Shown here in pieces: positions 14,863 to 22,570 of a DNA stretch of 22,570 nt. Under the pieces are notes generated by a model. That model was not told where the DNA came from and searched no databases. It was given only the letters and a program-made list of their open reading frames with translations. Both the position numbers and the translations under genes were made by a program. How positions within the stretch are numbered: the first letter of the stretch is position 1; each line of letters opens with the position of its first letter. The DNA comes from Gemmatimonadota bacterium (lineage in GTDB: Bacteria; Gemmatimonadota; Gemmatimonadetes; Longimicrobiales; Longimicrobiaceae), in contig JAHWJJ010000008.1 of assembly GCA_019348475.1 (NCBI GenBank), positions 1 through 22,570 on the forward strand, in the 5' to 3' direction.

Positions 14863-15139
14863 CTAGCGTCCGCAGTATGCGCCCGCGCATGAGGTCGCGA
14901 CAAAGGTTTCGGCGGCAATCCGCCACCGCCCCTCCCGCCGGCGCCAGAGGGCGCAGTAGGTGCCGGCGACCTCCGTCGGCCCCTCCGGCACGGACCACGT
15001 GTCGCGCCAGTGACCGGACCGTGGTTGTCATCTATCTTTAGCCGCCCGCCGACCCTGCGGCGCGCCGCTCGCCCCGTCGCAGGGGTCGGGTGCAGGCGGC
15101 AGCGGAGAGGACGAGCAGGACGAAAGTCAAACCGCGCAT
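14863..15139 (-). pseudogene. internally deleted SnoaL/DUF4440-like lipoprotein gene
   Basis: The 5' part (start 15139, GGAG upstream) encodes a clean lipoprotein signal, RGLTFVLLVLSAAAC, then quickly runs to a stop at 15038. In another frame, 15027 to 14863 encodes GHWRDTWSVPEGPTEVAGTY, then CALWRRREGRWRIAAETFVA and a stop. That second part is the typical last two strands of an NTF2-like DUF4440/SnoaL domain (G-x-Y...W-R-R-x-x-G-x-W-R-I). The middle of the domain is missing, and the whole locus spans only about 280 bp instead of roughly 500. It is best read as a gene that lost its centre by deletion. It sits between two intact lipoprotein genes on the same strand. Confidence 0.65.
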
Positions 15140-15274
15140 CAGATGTGCTCCGGCTGCAGGGCGGCACCGGAGCTCGGACCCGCGGTGGGCGCAACGGCTG
15201 CGCTCCGCTCGAGCAGTCTCATGGGCTGTACTCCGAAACAAAACGGGTGCGGCGGCAGCGGCTCGGCGCGCATG

Positions 15275-16810
15275 TCAGGGCGCAGCGCTCGCGCTGTCGT
15301 GGACGATCATCACGTGCGACCAGCACCTGCCCGAAGCCATCACCCACGGCATGGTTCCCTCGCGCTCGGTCGGGAAGCCGACCGCCTCCGCGGTACGGTT
15401 GGGGAAGTGCACGGACTGCCACGAGCGGATCTCGGGGCCCGCGCGTCCGGTCGCGGCGTCGTAGGCGTGCGCCGGGCCCAGCATCCGGTAGCCTGCGGTG
15501 ATGACGTCCGGGCAGGCCAGGCGCCCGGTTCGCAGATCCTCGCGAACCGCCGCCCGCGCCGAGTCGGTCGCCGGCCCGCGCAGGCGGTCGGCGGCGACGA
15601 CGCGCCCCGCGTAGGGGAAGAAGCTTTCGTGGTAGCAGCGCACGTCGAAGCGGTCGTCACCGGGCGGGTCGCCCATGCAGACCATCCCGTTCGTGCTGGC
15701 CCGCAGCGTCGTCTCGCGGCCGTCGGCGCCGTACCCGATCACCCCCGCACCCGCCCGCATGCTGGCGGGGAGCGGGAGCAGGGCGGCGGCGATCTGCTGC
15801 TCCGCGGTGGGAACGGTGCGCCCACTCTGCGGATGAACCAGCTGGGCGGCGCCGATGCGCTCCAGCCACTGCGCGCGGAGCTCCGGGAGCGTATGTCCGG
15901 TCCGCTCGCGCAGGTGCCCCTCGATCCCCTCGTGCATGATCCGCGGGATGAGCGAGGCGAGGAAGGGCGCGCCCGTGCGCTCGGCCAGGAACTTGGTGAA
16001 CGAGGAGGCGCAGGCGTAGAAGGTGGGAGCCACCTCGCCGCGCTCGGTCGTGAACAGCGAGGGGAGGACCCCGGGGGCGCCGACGTACGGGGCCACCTCC
16101 GCCCCGCGGGGCCCGCGCAGCCGCTCCGCGCAGATGCTGTCCACCTGGGCATGGCTCCCCGTGCCCAGGCCGTCGCCCTCGTGGAAGGGAAGCTGCGCCG
16201 CCACCCCCTTGGCCACGTAGTCCGCGTACCCCTCCGCCAGCCAGAGCGGCAGGCGCGCGCGCACCCGGGCTACCTCCGCGGAGTCGGCGAGCTCCCACGG
16301 GTAGTACGGCGTGGATGGCAGCACCAGCACGTGCACCGCCTCGTGGAGGTGCGGCGCCGCGCCCGCCATCATCCGCCACAGCGGGATGAACACGGAGCTA
16401 TCCGCGGTGTGCGGCACGAAGCGCTCCGGCACGAAGTAGTACGTGATCCGCTCCCGCCGCAGCCGCTGCCAGGGGTACGGCCCCCCGATGAAGCGCTGCA
16501 GCGCGGGGATCGCCGCGTCCAGGCTGTCCACCAGCGCCCGCATGTGCCCCACCGGCACCGAGTCGCGCGGGAACCAGGCGACCACGTGCCGGCCCTCCAC
16601 GGAGACTCCCCCGGCGTGGAGGGCCGCGACGCGTGCCGAGTCGTCGTCGCGCCAGCGGAGCGGGGTCGGCGCTGCAGCCTGCGCGGTGGGGGTGGGGCCA
16701 ACCGCCGCGCCGCCGGCCTGCCGGCAAGCGGGGACGGCGATGATCGCCAGGAGGACCGCAAGGCGGCGGACGAGCAGAGGCGCGAGCAGGCGAGCGGTCA
16801 TGTCGAGCAT
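15275..16810 (-). CDS. gluzincin-like zinc peptidase with extra C-terminal domain
   Basis: An exported protein of about 511 residues; ATG at 16810 is preferred, with ATG 16801 or GTG 16813 possible. No strong ribosome site helps decide. The signal peptide LLVRRLAVLLAIIAVPAC may be a weak lipobox. Residues about 70-325 look like a zinc peptidase with HLHEAVHVLV (HExxH, about 157-161), then 33 residues later WLAEGYADYVA supplying the third Glu ligand (about 194), as in M1/M61-type gluzincins. Residues about 330-511 form a second domain with VIGYGADGRETTLRASTNGM, VRCYHESFFPY and SVHFPNRTAEAVGFPT. From memory, this type exists as separate small uncharacterised proteins in related bacteria. Its cysteines (about 379, 393, 434, 497) and His could also bind metal. 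Substrate unknown. Confidence 0.72.
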   Translation of the reverse strand: MLDMTARLLAPLLVRRLAVLLAIIAVPACRQAGGAAVGPTPTAQAAAPTPLRWRDDDSARVAALHAGGVSVEGRHVVAWFPRDSVPVGHMRALVDSLDAAIPALQRFIGGPYPWQRLRRERITYYFVPERFVPHTADSSVFIPLWRMMAGAAPHLHEAVHVLVLPSTPYYPWELADSAEVARVRARLPLWLAEGYADYVAKGVAAQLPFHEGDGLGTGSHAQVDSICAERLRGPRGAEVAPYVGAPGVLPSLFTTERGEVAPTFYACASSFTKFLAERTGAPFLASLIPRIMHEGIEGHLRERTGHTLPELRAQWLERIGAAQLVHPQSGRTVPTAEQQIAAALLPLPASMRAGAGVIGYGADGRETTLRASTNGMVCMGDPPGDDRFDVRCYHESFFPYAGRVVAADRLRGPATDSARAAVREDLRTGRLACPDVITAGYRMLGPAHAYDAATGRAGPEIRSWQSVHFPNRTAEAVGFPTEREGTMPWVMASGRCWSHVMIVHDSASAAP

Positions 16811-16879
16811 CACGGTCAGGGGAAGCGGGCGCCGCTCGAGGCTGGGGAGGCGGCGCCCCGAGGAGATGCAGGCGGCGTT

Positions 16880-18409
16880 TCAGTCGATGCGCGTGCCCCG
16901 CCACTCCCGGTCGCGGAAGCGGCTGACGTAGTGCGTCACCCGTCCCGCCGGATCCCGGTGGAAGGTCCACTCGGTACCGGTCTTGTCGAAGAACTGCGTC
17001 TCGGAGGCCGGGGTCATCCTGACCCTCGGCAACCCCGGTACGACCCTGAACAGCGTGTCGCCCTCGCGCCGGATCTCCACGACCACGCCGCCACCGCGGT
17101 CGTAGCGCCCCACGTAGCTGTCGAGGACCGCGGTGGCCACCGGCACCGCCGTCCGCTCGGGCACCATCTCCGTTCCCTGGCTCTGGAGGATCTGCCACCG
17201 CCCGTTCCTCCGGACGTAGATCGTCGTGCCCAGGGTGGGGGTGCCGATGGTCGTGCCGCCGCGTTGGCGGTTTACGGCCACGTCGCCGTGGACGCTCAGC
17301 TGCGCGAATGTAAGGATCCGCGGTGGAGAGGCCGGGTCCCGGGCGAGGAGCATCTCCACGTGATCCGCCAGAGAGTCCACGTAGCCGTACGCGTGGATGA
17401 AGACGAACTCCGGGGCGTACCCCCGCTCGATCGCGGCGCGATCCCTCGCCTGGACGGCGGCGTTCAGCTCGCCATGCAGGGTCGTGAGCTCCTCGCGGAC
17501 CTGTGCCAACTGTGACGTGTCGAAGGTGCCGGGAGGCTGCGATGAAGCGGCGGCCGGCGGCGGGGTGCCGGCCACTGCGGAGGGAACGGACGGCCGGGCC
17601 GCAGACTTCACCCTGGTGTAGACCATATCGTCCACGGCCATTAAGGTGCCGTCGGGGAGCCGTGCCTCGACGACCACGCGGAACGCATCGTTCCCCTGCC
17701 GCACGAAGGTGATGCGGTCCGTCAGCGGCAGGCCGTAGAAGAGCAGGTCCGCGGGGCCGAAGATGACGCGGTCGCCGCCCCAGCCCGCCGACCTCATCGG
17801 GCTCACGAACACCTGCCCGGGGCTGGTGATCTCGTGAAGGACGAACTGCCGCGCGGCCCGGTCGTACCCGATGTACCGGACGTTTAACCAGTTGGGGCGC
17901 AGCTCGCTCTCGATCCGCAGCCACCGCTGGTCCGGTGTGAACCCGACGGTCGCCGGCCCCCGACCCGCCTCGAAGATCCCGCGCCCCTTTTCGGCGTCGG
18001 CCTCGTAGTCCCGCGCAACCGCCTGCCACTCCCCCTGCATCCAGGCGAAGCTTTCCAGTGCCTTCGGCCTGCCCTCCTCAGCGGGAGGAAGCTTCGACAC
18101 GTGCTCGCCCCACCGCCTGTAGAGCTCGCTCATTCCCTCCGTGCCCGGATCACCGGGATAGAGGAAACCGTCATTCCGGGGGAACGGCTGAGGGGGCGGT
18201 GTGGATGGACGCGTCGGGTCAGCCGCACCCGGCGCGGGTGCTGGAGCAGTGGCCACGCAGGCGCCCAGCACCAGCAACGGCACGGCACGGAGGGCGATCA
18301 GCGCATGAGCGAGCACGGAGCGGAGCACGATGGACAATCCGCGGAGAGGGAATAAACGGCGCGCGTGCGGCGAAGCGCTCCCGGGTAAGTGGCGGTGGGA
18401 GCGGGTCAT
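16880..18409 (-). CDS. three-domain DUF1579/DUF4440/DUF3471-like lipoprotein
   Basis: A 509-residue exported protein. The ATG at 18409 overlaps the stop of the upstream gene as ATGA, indicating translational coupling. A long basic N-terminus precedes the helix and lipobox VPLLVLGAC (Cys 51); a GTG at 18328 would give a more usual signal length. Domain 1 (about 115-266) starts FAWMQGEWQAVARDYE and resembles DUF1579-type beta-barrels. After a Pro/Ala linker, domain 2 (about 300-418) is NTF2-like DUF4440 (ELNAAVQARDRAAIERGYAP ... TTIYVRRNGRWQILQSQGTE). Domain 3 (about 428-505) resembles DUF3471 (LDSYVGRYDRGGGVVVEIRR ... TFHRDPAGRVTHYV). None has a known catalytic motif here, so ligand binding is the more likely role. 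All assignments are by eye. Confidence 0.7.
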   Translation of the reverse strand: MTRSHRHLPGSASPHARRLFPLRGLSIVLRSVLAHALIALRAVPLLVLGACVATAPAPAPGAADPTRPSTPPPQPFPRNDGFLYPGDPGTEGMSELYRRWGEHVSKLPPAEEGRPKALESFAWMQGEWQAVARDYEADAEKGRGIFEAGRGPATVGFTPDQRWLRIESELRPNWLNVRYIGYDRAARQFVLHEITSPGQVFVSPMRSAGWGGDRVIFGPADLLFYGLPLTDRITFVRQGNDAFRVVVEARLPDGTLMAVDDMVYTRVKSAARPSVPSAVAGTPPPAAASSQPPGTFDTSQLAQVREELTTLHGELNAAVQARDRAAIERGYAPEFVFIHAYGYVDSLADHVEMLLARDPASPPRILTFAQLSVHGDVAVNRQRGGTTIGTPTLGTTIYVRRNGRWQILQSQGTEMVPERTAVPVATAVLDSYVGRYDRGGGVVVEIRREGDTLFRVVPGLPRVRMTPASETQFFDKTGTEWTFHRDPAGRVTHYVSRFRDREWRGTRID

Positions 18410-19926
18410 CTCTGCCCGGCCTGCGGCGCCGGTGAGGCGTGCAGGTGGATGAGCCGCCACGCCCCGTCGGGATCGCGGCGGAACACGAGCGTGCGGCGGG
18501 ATGGCGCGTCGTCGCCCAGGAGAAAGCTGACCACCGCCGCGGCGCCGGCCAGCTGCACGCGCAGGTCGCGCATGCGCCGACCGATGTCGAGGTACGGCGG
18601 TCCGGGCTGGCCGCGGCTGGCGCGGTTGGCCCGCACCTCGCGGAAGAACTGCTCCCACCCCGCGATGGCGTCGCGGCCCTCGCGCCGTCCCGCCTCGTCG
18701 CTGCGGTTGGGGAAGGTGTTGACGTCCGGGGCGAAGTACGCACGGAACGGCTCCCACTGGAGCGAGTCGAACGCGGCCAGGAAGTGCATGGCCGCGCGGT
18801 GCGCCTGCACCGAGTCGAGTGCCAGCGCCTCGTCCTCGCCCCTGCCGCTCGCGACGGGAACGGGCGTGCGCTCCGGTTGGACAGGCGTGCCCTGCGCCTG
18901 CACGACTCGTTGCGAAGGCCATGGCGGAATGCCCGGCAGATGCGTACGGAGCCATTCGTGAGCGAGCCGGTCGTCCTCGGGATCGTTCTTCTGAATGTCT
19001 GGATCATCATTGGGGTAGATGACCAGCTTGTACGTCTTCCCGAGTGCTTCCAGGCGCTCGACGAGCTCCAGGGTGTGGCTCACCGGAACACGCCGGTTCC
19101 CACTCCCGTGCCGGATGAGCAGTGGTGTGTCGATGCGCTCCAGGTGCTCCAGGATGGACCGTGCCCGGTAGTGCTCTTCGGCCGTGCGCTCGAACCCCGA
19201 ATTCGCCTGCTGTAGCACCCTCAGAACCGCCGTGTCCTGCGCGGCCCAGCGACGCACGTCACTGGGTGCGTTCTCCACGGCCGCCGCGCGCGCGGGCATA
19301 CCGCGGATGAGGGCCAGGTAGATCATCATCCCGCCGCGCCCACCCCCGTACAAAAAGAGGTTGTCGGCGTCCATGTACGGCTGTGCCCTGGCGAGCGCGG
19401 CCAGGTTGACCAGGTCTTCTACGTCTCCACCCCCGAACTCATCCCGGCCCTCTCCACCGTCGTTGCCCCGGAAAGCGGGAAACACCACCACCACACCCTG
19501 GCCTCTCACCCGTCCATAGAAGTTGAACAGGTTGAGAAACTGGATTCGGCCACCCGGGTGGTAGGGGGGCACGACCACGAACACCGGGTACTTCTTCCCG
19601 TTCGTCTCGGTCGGCTTCACGATGTACCCGGTCACCCGGTGCCCTCCGCTCATGTACTGCACCCGGAGGCACTCCACCTCCGTGGTCGTCGTCACATAGT
19701 CGAAATGGGCCTGCCTCCGCCGAAACGCCGCCTCGTCCAGTTGCGGGTTCCGGCGCCTGGCGTCGGCCAGCCATTCGTCGAGGGTCCGGTACGGAAAGGC
19801 ACACCGCTCCTGCGCCACGATCTGGCCGTCGGGGGCTGATGCGTCTCGGCTCTGGGCCAGAACGGGAACTGCCGACGCAAGCAGCGCGAGAGTGGCGGCG
19901 GAGAGACTGAGCGGAAGGAGCCCCAT
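18406..19926 (-). CDS. S9-like alpha/beta-hydrolase pseudoenzyme fused to SnoaL-like domain
   Basis: A 506-residue exported protein (signal peptide LSAATLALLASAVPVLAQ). Residues about 95-330 form a prolyl-oligopeptidase-like alpha/beta-hydrolase: YPVFVVVPPYHPGG, FPAFRGNDGGEGRDEFGGGD, and the nucleophile elbow LYGGGRGGMMIYLALIRG. Relatives of this type typically read G-x-S-R-G-G-M at the elbow; here the serine position is G196 (codon GGG). The acid position in HGSGNRRV is N277 instead of Asp. The expected His after YP is replaced (YPNDDPD, P309). All three triad residues therefore appear lost while the fold is retained. Residues about 375-500 form a SnoaL/DUF4440-like domain ending FRRDPDGAWRLIHLHASP. 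The stop overlaps the next gene's ATG, so the two are translated together. A binding or scaffold role is more likely than hydrolysis. Confidence 0.75.
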   Translation of the reverse strand: MGLLPLSLSAATLALLASAVPVLAQSRDASAPDGQIVAQERCAFPYRTLDEWLADARRRNPQLDEAAFRRRQAHFDYVTTTTEVECLRVQYMSGGHRVTGYIVKPTETNGKKYPVFVVVPPYHPGGRIQFLNLFNFYGRVRGQGVVVVFPAFRGNDGGEGRDEFGGGDVEDLVNLAALARAQPYMDADNLFLYGGGRGGMMIYLALIRGMPARAAAVENAPSDVRRWAAQDTAVLRVLQQANSGFERTAEEHYRARSILEHLERIDTPLLIRHGSGNRRVPVSHTLELVERLEALGKTYKLVIYPNDDPDIQKNDPEDDRLAHEWLRTHLPGIPPWPSQRVVQAQGTPVQPERTPVPVASGRGEDEALALDSVQAHRAAMHFLAAFDSLQWEPFRAYFAPDVNTFPNRSDEAGRREGRDAIAGWEQFFREVRANRASRGQPGPPYLDIGRRMRDLRVQLAGAAAVVSFLLGDDAPSRRTLVFRRDPDGAWRLIHLHASPAPQAGQR

Positions 19927-20052
19927 GGGGATGCCGCGGCTCGGGGTTAGTGTGGTTCGGCACGAGCGTGTAATGCCTGCCGACAGCCTGGGATGGTCCG
20001 GTGCGCGCAGCCGACGATCAGCGGCTCCGCGCCTGGCCGCCGGCTTGCCCGG

Positions 20053-21936
20053 TCACGGCCTGCTCCGTGCCTTCATCTGCTGCTCGAGGAACTCCAGCAC
20101 GTCCTCCCGCCACAGCTCGGGCGTGAGCACCATGAGCCCGTGGCCATCTCCCACGTTCGCGCCGATGGCGGGATACAGCTTTCCGGTCCCCTCTCCGCCG
20201 CCGGCCCGCACCGCCGCCGGGAGCTCGCGCGTGGGTCCCACGTGCCAGTCGTTCTCCGCCTGCAGCACGAGCACGGGAACGCGCGTGCGCCGCGCGTCGG
20301 CGAGGAGCCGGTCGCGCAACGGCGCGTTCCACCCCCAGTTCATTGCCGCCGGGGCGAAGGCGACGGCCGCGCGCAGCGTGGGGTCCGCCTCCGCCGCCAG
20401 CATGGTCAGGATCCCGCCGTAGGAGATCCCCGTGACCGCCACGCGCGAGGGGTCCACGTCCGGGCGCGCGCGGATGGCGGCGATGGCGGCGCGCACGTCC
20501 TCCAGCTGCGTGGTGGCGAGCAGCTCGTTGGAGCGCATGCCGAAAGCGGAGTCGCGCGGCGTGATCCCCTCGCGCTGGAGCTGCTCCCGGATCGTGAGGC
20601 CCTCGCCCGCGGACAGGCCCATACCGCGCCGACAGGGAAAGAAGGTCACGTACCCCTGCATGGCGAACAGGCGGCCCAGAATGTCCGCGCTCGACGGAGA
20701 CCAGCACGTCGCGCTGCCATGGAGCACCACCAGCCCCGGGTGCCGCCCAGCCGCCCGCGGACGATAGAGCGTCCCCCGCAGCGCCAGCTCCCCGCTCGCG
20801 TAGACCACCGTGTCCAGGGCCACCGACGCATCCACGTTCCCGGCGGGGAGCAGGGTGCTTCCCCAGCGTGCCTCCTCGCGCCTCGGGAACGTCACGTCGG
20901 CACCCTGCCACACGCCCGCCAGCTCCCGGTACTCCCGCGCGGCCTCGTCACGGCGCCCCAGGGCCAGCAGCGCCCGCGCGCGATACAGGCGCGCCAGCGA
21001 CCGCCCCGGCGCCATGCCCTCCGCCTGCTCCAGCTCCGCCAGCGCCTCCGCCGGGCGGCCCACGGCCAGCAGGATCTCCGCGGCGCGCTCCCGCGGCGGC
21101 TTTACCGTTCCCGGCGGCCCGTACGCGAACGCGAGCGCCTCCCATTGCTCGGCCGCGGCACGCAGCAGCGCCAGGGCGGAGTCCGGCTGATTGGCCATGG
21201 CGTGCTGCTCGGCGCGCAGCATCCGCTCCATCGCTTCCGCCTCGCCCAGGGGAACGGCGCGGGCCCCCGCCGCCCGCGCCCGCGCGGTGCGGGCGCTGAT
21301 CCGCTCCAGCAGCGAGTCCACCAGGAGCCGGTCGGCCTCGCGGCTTCCCGGGGTCAGGTCCACGGGGCGCCGCGCGCGCTGTGCGGCCGCGTAGCCGACG
21401 AAGAAGTCGGCTGCCGTGCGGGTGTCGATGCTGCGCAGGTGGGTAGTGTCGAAGCGCATCCGCGCGAGTGGCGAGTCCCACGCCTCTGCGTTGATCACAT
21501 GCGCCGCCGTCATCAGGACGGCGTGGGCATCCGCGTCGGCCCGGCCCCGCACGGCCGGGGTTGCGCCGGCGGCAACGTCGCGCTGGTAGGTGAGCATCGA
21601 ATCCAGCCAGGCCTGCGCCTCGCCGACGCGCCCCTGCTGCAGGAGCCCGTACGCCAGCCACTGCGTGCCGTGCCCGAACACGCGCTCGGGTCCGTTCGCA
21701 GCGTAGGCGCGGAGGTTGGCGCGCACCACGTCGTCCCACTGGCCCAGCGCGATGAAGATGTGCGACGTCATATGCTGCGCGTGCGCGGCGGCCGGCGCGA
21801 CCTCGCCGTAGACGCGCGCCGCGTCCAGCCCCCGCGCGGCGCTGGAGGGGTCGTCCACGGCGTGGATCAGGTAGTGCAGCGCGCCGGGATGGCGCGGGTG
21901 TGCGCGAAGCACCGTGTCGCTGACGGCCTCCGCCAT
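20053..21936 (-). CDS. TPR protein with dienelactone-hydrolase-like domain (3' part of split gene)
   Basis: A 627-residue frame. Residues 1-340 continue a tetratricopeptide-like helical array (GALHYLIHAVDDPSSAARGL, HAQHMTSHIFIALGQWDDVV, ALAELEQAEGMAPGRSLARL). Residues about 375-625 are an intact alpha/beta-hydrolase of dienelactone-hydrolase type: VVLHGSATCW, the elbow VAVTGISYGGILTM (S505), Asp in LQAENDWHVGP (D563) and His in VGDGHGLMV (H599). The ATG at 21936 has no Shine-Dalgarno site and lies 3 nt after an in-frame TAA that ends the 5' part. Homologous TPR proteins run straight through this point, so this is probably the 3' half of one 831-residue gene interrupted by a nonsense change, unless the stop is a sequencing error or is read through. 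The hydrolase substrate is unknown. Confidence 0.8.
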   Translation of the reverse strand: MAEAVSDTVLRAHPRHPGALHYLIHAVDDPSSAARGLDAARVYGEVAPAAAHAQHMTSHIFIALGQWDDVVRANLRAYAANGPERVFGHGTQWLAYGLLQQGRVGEAQAWLDSMLTYQRDVAAGATPAVRGRADADAHAVLMTAAHVINAEAWDSPLARMRFDTTHLRSIDTRTAADFFVGYAAAQRARRPVDLTPGSREADRLLVDSLLERISARTARARAAGARAVPLGEAEAMERMLRAEQHAMANQPDSALALLRAAAEQWEALAFAYGPPGTVKPPRERAAEILLAVGRPAEALAELEQAEGMAPGRSLARLYRARALLALGRRDEAAREYRELAGVWQGADVTFPRREEARWGSTLLPAGNVDASVALDTVVYASGELALRGTLYRPRAAGRHPGLVVLHGSATCWSPSSADILGRLFAMQGYVTFFPCRRGMGLSAGEGLTIREQLQREGITPRDSAFGMRSNELLATTQLEDVRAAIAAIRARPDVDPSRVAVTGISYGGILTMLAAEADPTLRAAVAFAPAAMNWGWNAPLRDRLLADARRTRVPVLVLQAENDWHVGPTRELPAAVRAGGGEGTGKLYPAIGANVGDGHGLMVLTPELWREDVLEFLEQQMKARSRP

Positions 21937-21939
21937 GGC

Positions 21940-22548
21940 TTAGGCGCGCGGCTCGCGCTCGGCCTGGTTCAGCCCGAGCAGCGAGAGGGCGTAGAACGTC
22001 GCCGCCTCCGCGTCGGCGGGGTCGTCCGCGTGCAGCCGCGCCATCGCGCGGCTGAACGCGGTGTCGCGTACCGCCTTGGGCAGGTCGCCGGCGTAGAGCT
22101 CCTCCACCGCGTTCAGCCATGCGCGCTCGCGCGGGGTGCGGGCCATGCGCGCCCGCGCGGCCCGGGTGGGCGCCAGCGAGCGCAGCGCCGCGCGGGCGGC
22201 GGCCGTGTCCTGCTGGTTCCACACGGCGCGCGTGTGCGCCAGCGCCTCGAACGCCGCGCTCATGGCGTCGCGCGGGTCCAGCGCGCGGGCGCGGCGAAAT
22301 GCGGCCACCGCGTCCGGGTAGTGGAAGTTGTGCAGCAGCAGCACGCCCCGCGTGAATTCCGCGTGCGCCGCGGGGCGGGCCCGGGTGGGAAAGTGGATCG
22401 CCCCCAGACCGGCCGCCGCAGCGGGGTCCACGGGCCGCGCATCCGTGGCGTGGCCGGCGTGCTGGGGGTGGAGCGGGGCGGCCGGGGAGAGGGTGGCGCC
22501 CAGGAGGACGACGGGGGCGAGGGAGCGGAGGAGGCGGGTGGGACGCAT
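21940..22548 (-). CDS. signal peptide and first TPR repeats (5' part of split gene)
   Basis: A 202-residue frame starting at ATG 22548 (an in-frame GTG lies 9 nt upstream at 22557). The signal peptide is LLRSLAPVVLLGATLSPAAP, followed by a His-containing HPQHAGHATDARP. The TPR-like helices include HAEFTRGVLLLHNFHYPDAV, AFRRARALDPRDAMSAAFEA and RTPRERAWLNAVEELYAGD. The frame ends at TAA (21940-21942) after LLGLNQAEREPRA, but the next codons in the same frame carry on the TPR array of the 20053-21936 frame. It looks like the 5' half of a single gene; alone it would be an exported TPR fragment. The gene starts only 22 bp from the window edge, so its promoter is outside. Confidence 0.75.
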   Translation of the reverse strand: MRPTRLLRSLAPVVLLGATLSPAAPLHPQHAGHATDARPVDPAAAAGLGAIHFPTRARPAAHAEFTRGVLLLHNFHYPDAVAAFRRARALDPRDAMSAAFEALAHTRAVWNQQDTAAARAALRSLAPTRAARARMARTPRERAWLNAVEELYAGDLPKAVRDTAFSRAMARLHADDPADAEAATFYALSLLGLNQAEREPRA

Positions 22549-22570
22549 GGGGAGCACCAGGGTGGACGTT

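Noticed and set aside
15143..17515. 790-residue plus-strand frame spanning two minus-strand genes
   Set aside because: It crosses gene boundaries on the other strand and has shadow-type composition (RRGG, HHP, AR repeats); the minus-strand genes have recognisable domains.

Overview
The window is very GC-rich (about 70% by eye), and real genes show the strong G/C third-position bias expected at that composition. The gene content suggests an environmental Gemmatimonadota-type bacterium (Longimicrobium-like): DUF3179, many secreted or lipid-anchored enzymes, DUF4440/SnoaL modules and TPR-hydrolase proteins. This placement is inferred from gene families only, because no rRNA or other marker gene is present. 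I see no tRNA, rRNA, CRISPR array, intact insertion sequence or phage module.

Layout. On the left, a partial L,D-transpeptidase (1-772), a PQQ-type sugar dehydrogenase-like beta-propeller (837-2411) and a small anchored protein (2598-2906) lie on the minus strand. A DUF3179 protein (3384-4535) is on the plus strand. It faces a decayed two-gene locus related to AbiEii-type nucleotidyltransferases (4547-4892). Next come a tight pair, HupE/UreJ plus a transmembrane anchor protein (5024-6419), a MerA-like flavoprotein with its own terminator (6699-8372), a membrane-anchored deiodinase-like redoxin (8815-9717) and a His-rich anchored protein (10068-10673). A long gene-poor stretch with a possible frameshifted remnant follows. 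A plus-strand subtilisin lipoprotein (11588-13141) ends in a perfect hairpin.

The right part is all minus strand: a selenium-binding-protein-like lipoprotein (13501-14808), an internally deleted SnoaL-like lipoprotein relic (14863-15139), a zinc-peptidase-like protein with an extra C-terminal domain (15275-16810), a three-domain DUF1579/DUF4440/DUF3471-like lipoprotein translationally coupled to an alpha/beta-hydrolase-SnoaL fusion (16880-19926), and a TPR plus dienelactone-hydrolase-like protein split by one in-frame stop (20053-22548).

Almost every protein carries a signal peptide, lipobox or membrane anchor, so the region mainly encodes envelope and extracytoplasmic functions. The metal or redox theme (His-rich proteins, HupE, redoxin, MerA-like flavoprotein, selenium-binding-like protein) is suggestive but unproven. 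The most notable observations are a hydrolase that appears to have lost its whole catalytic triad, a TPR-hydrolase cut by a single stop, and two relic loci whose deletion structure can be read directly. I found no clear new defence or mobile system.
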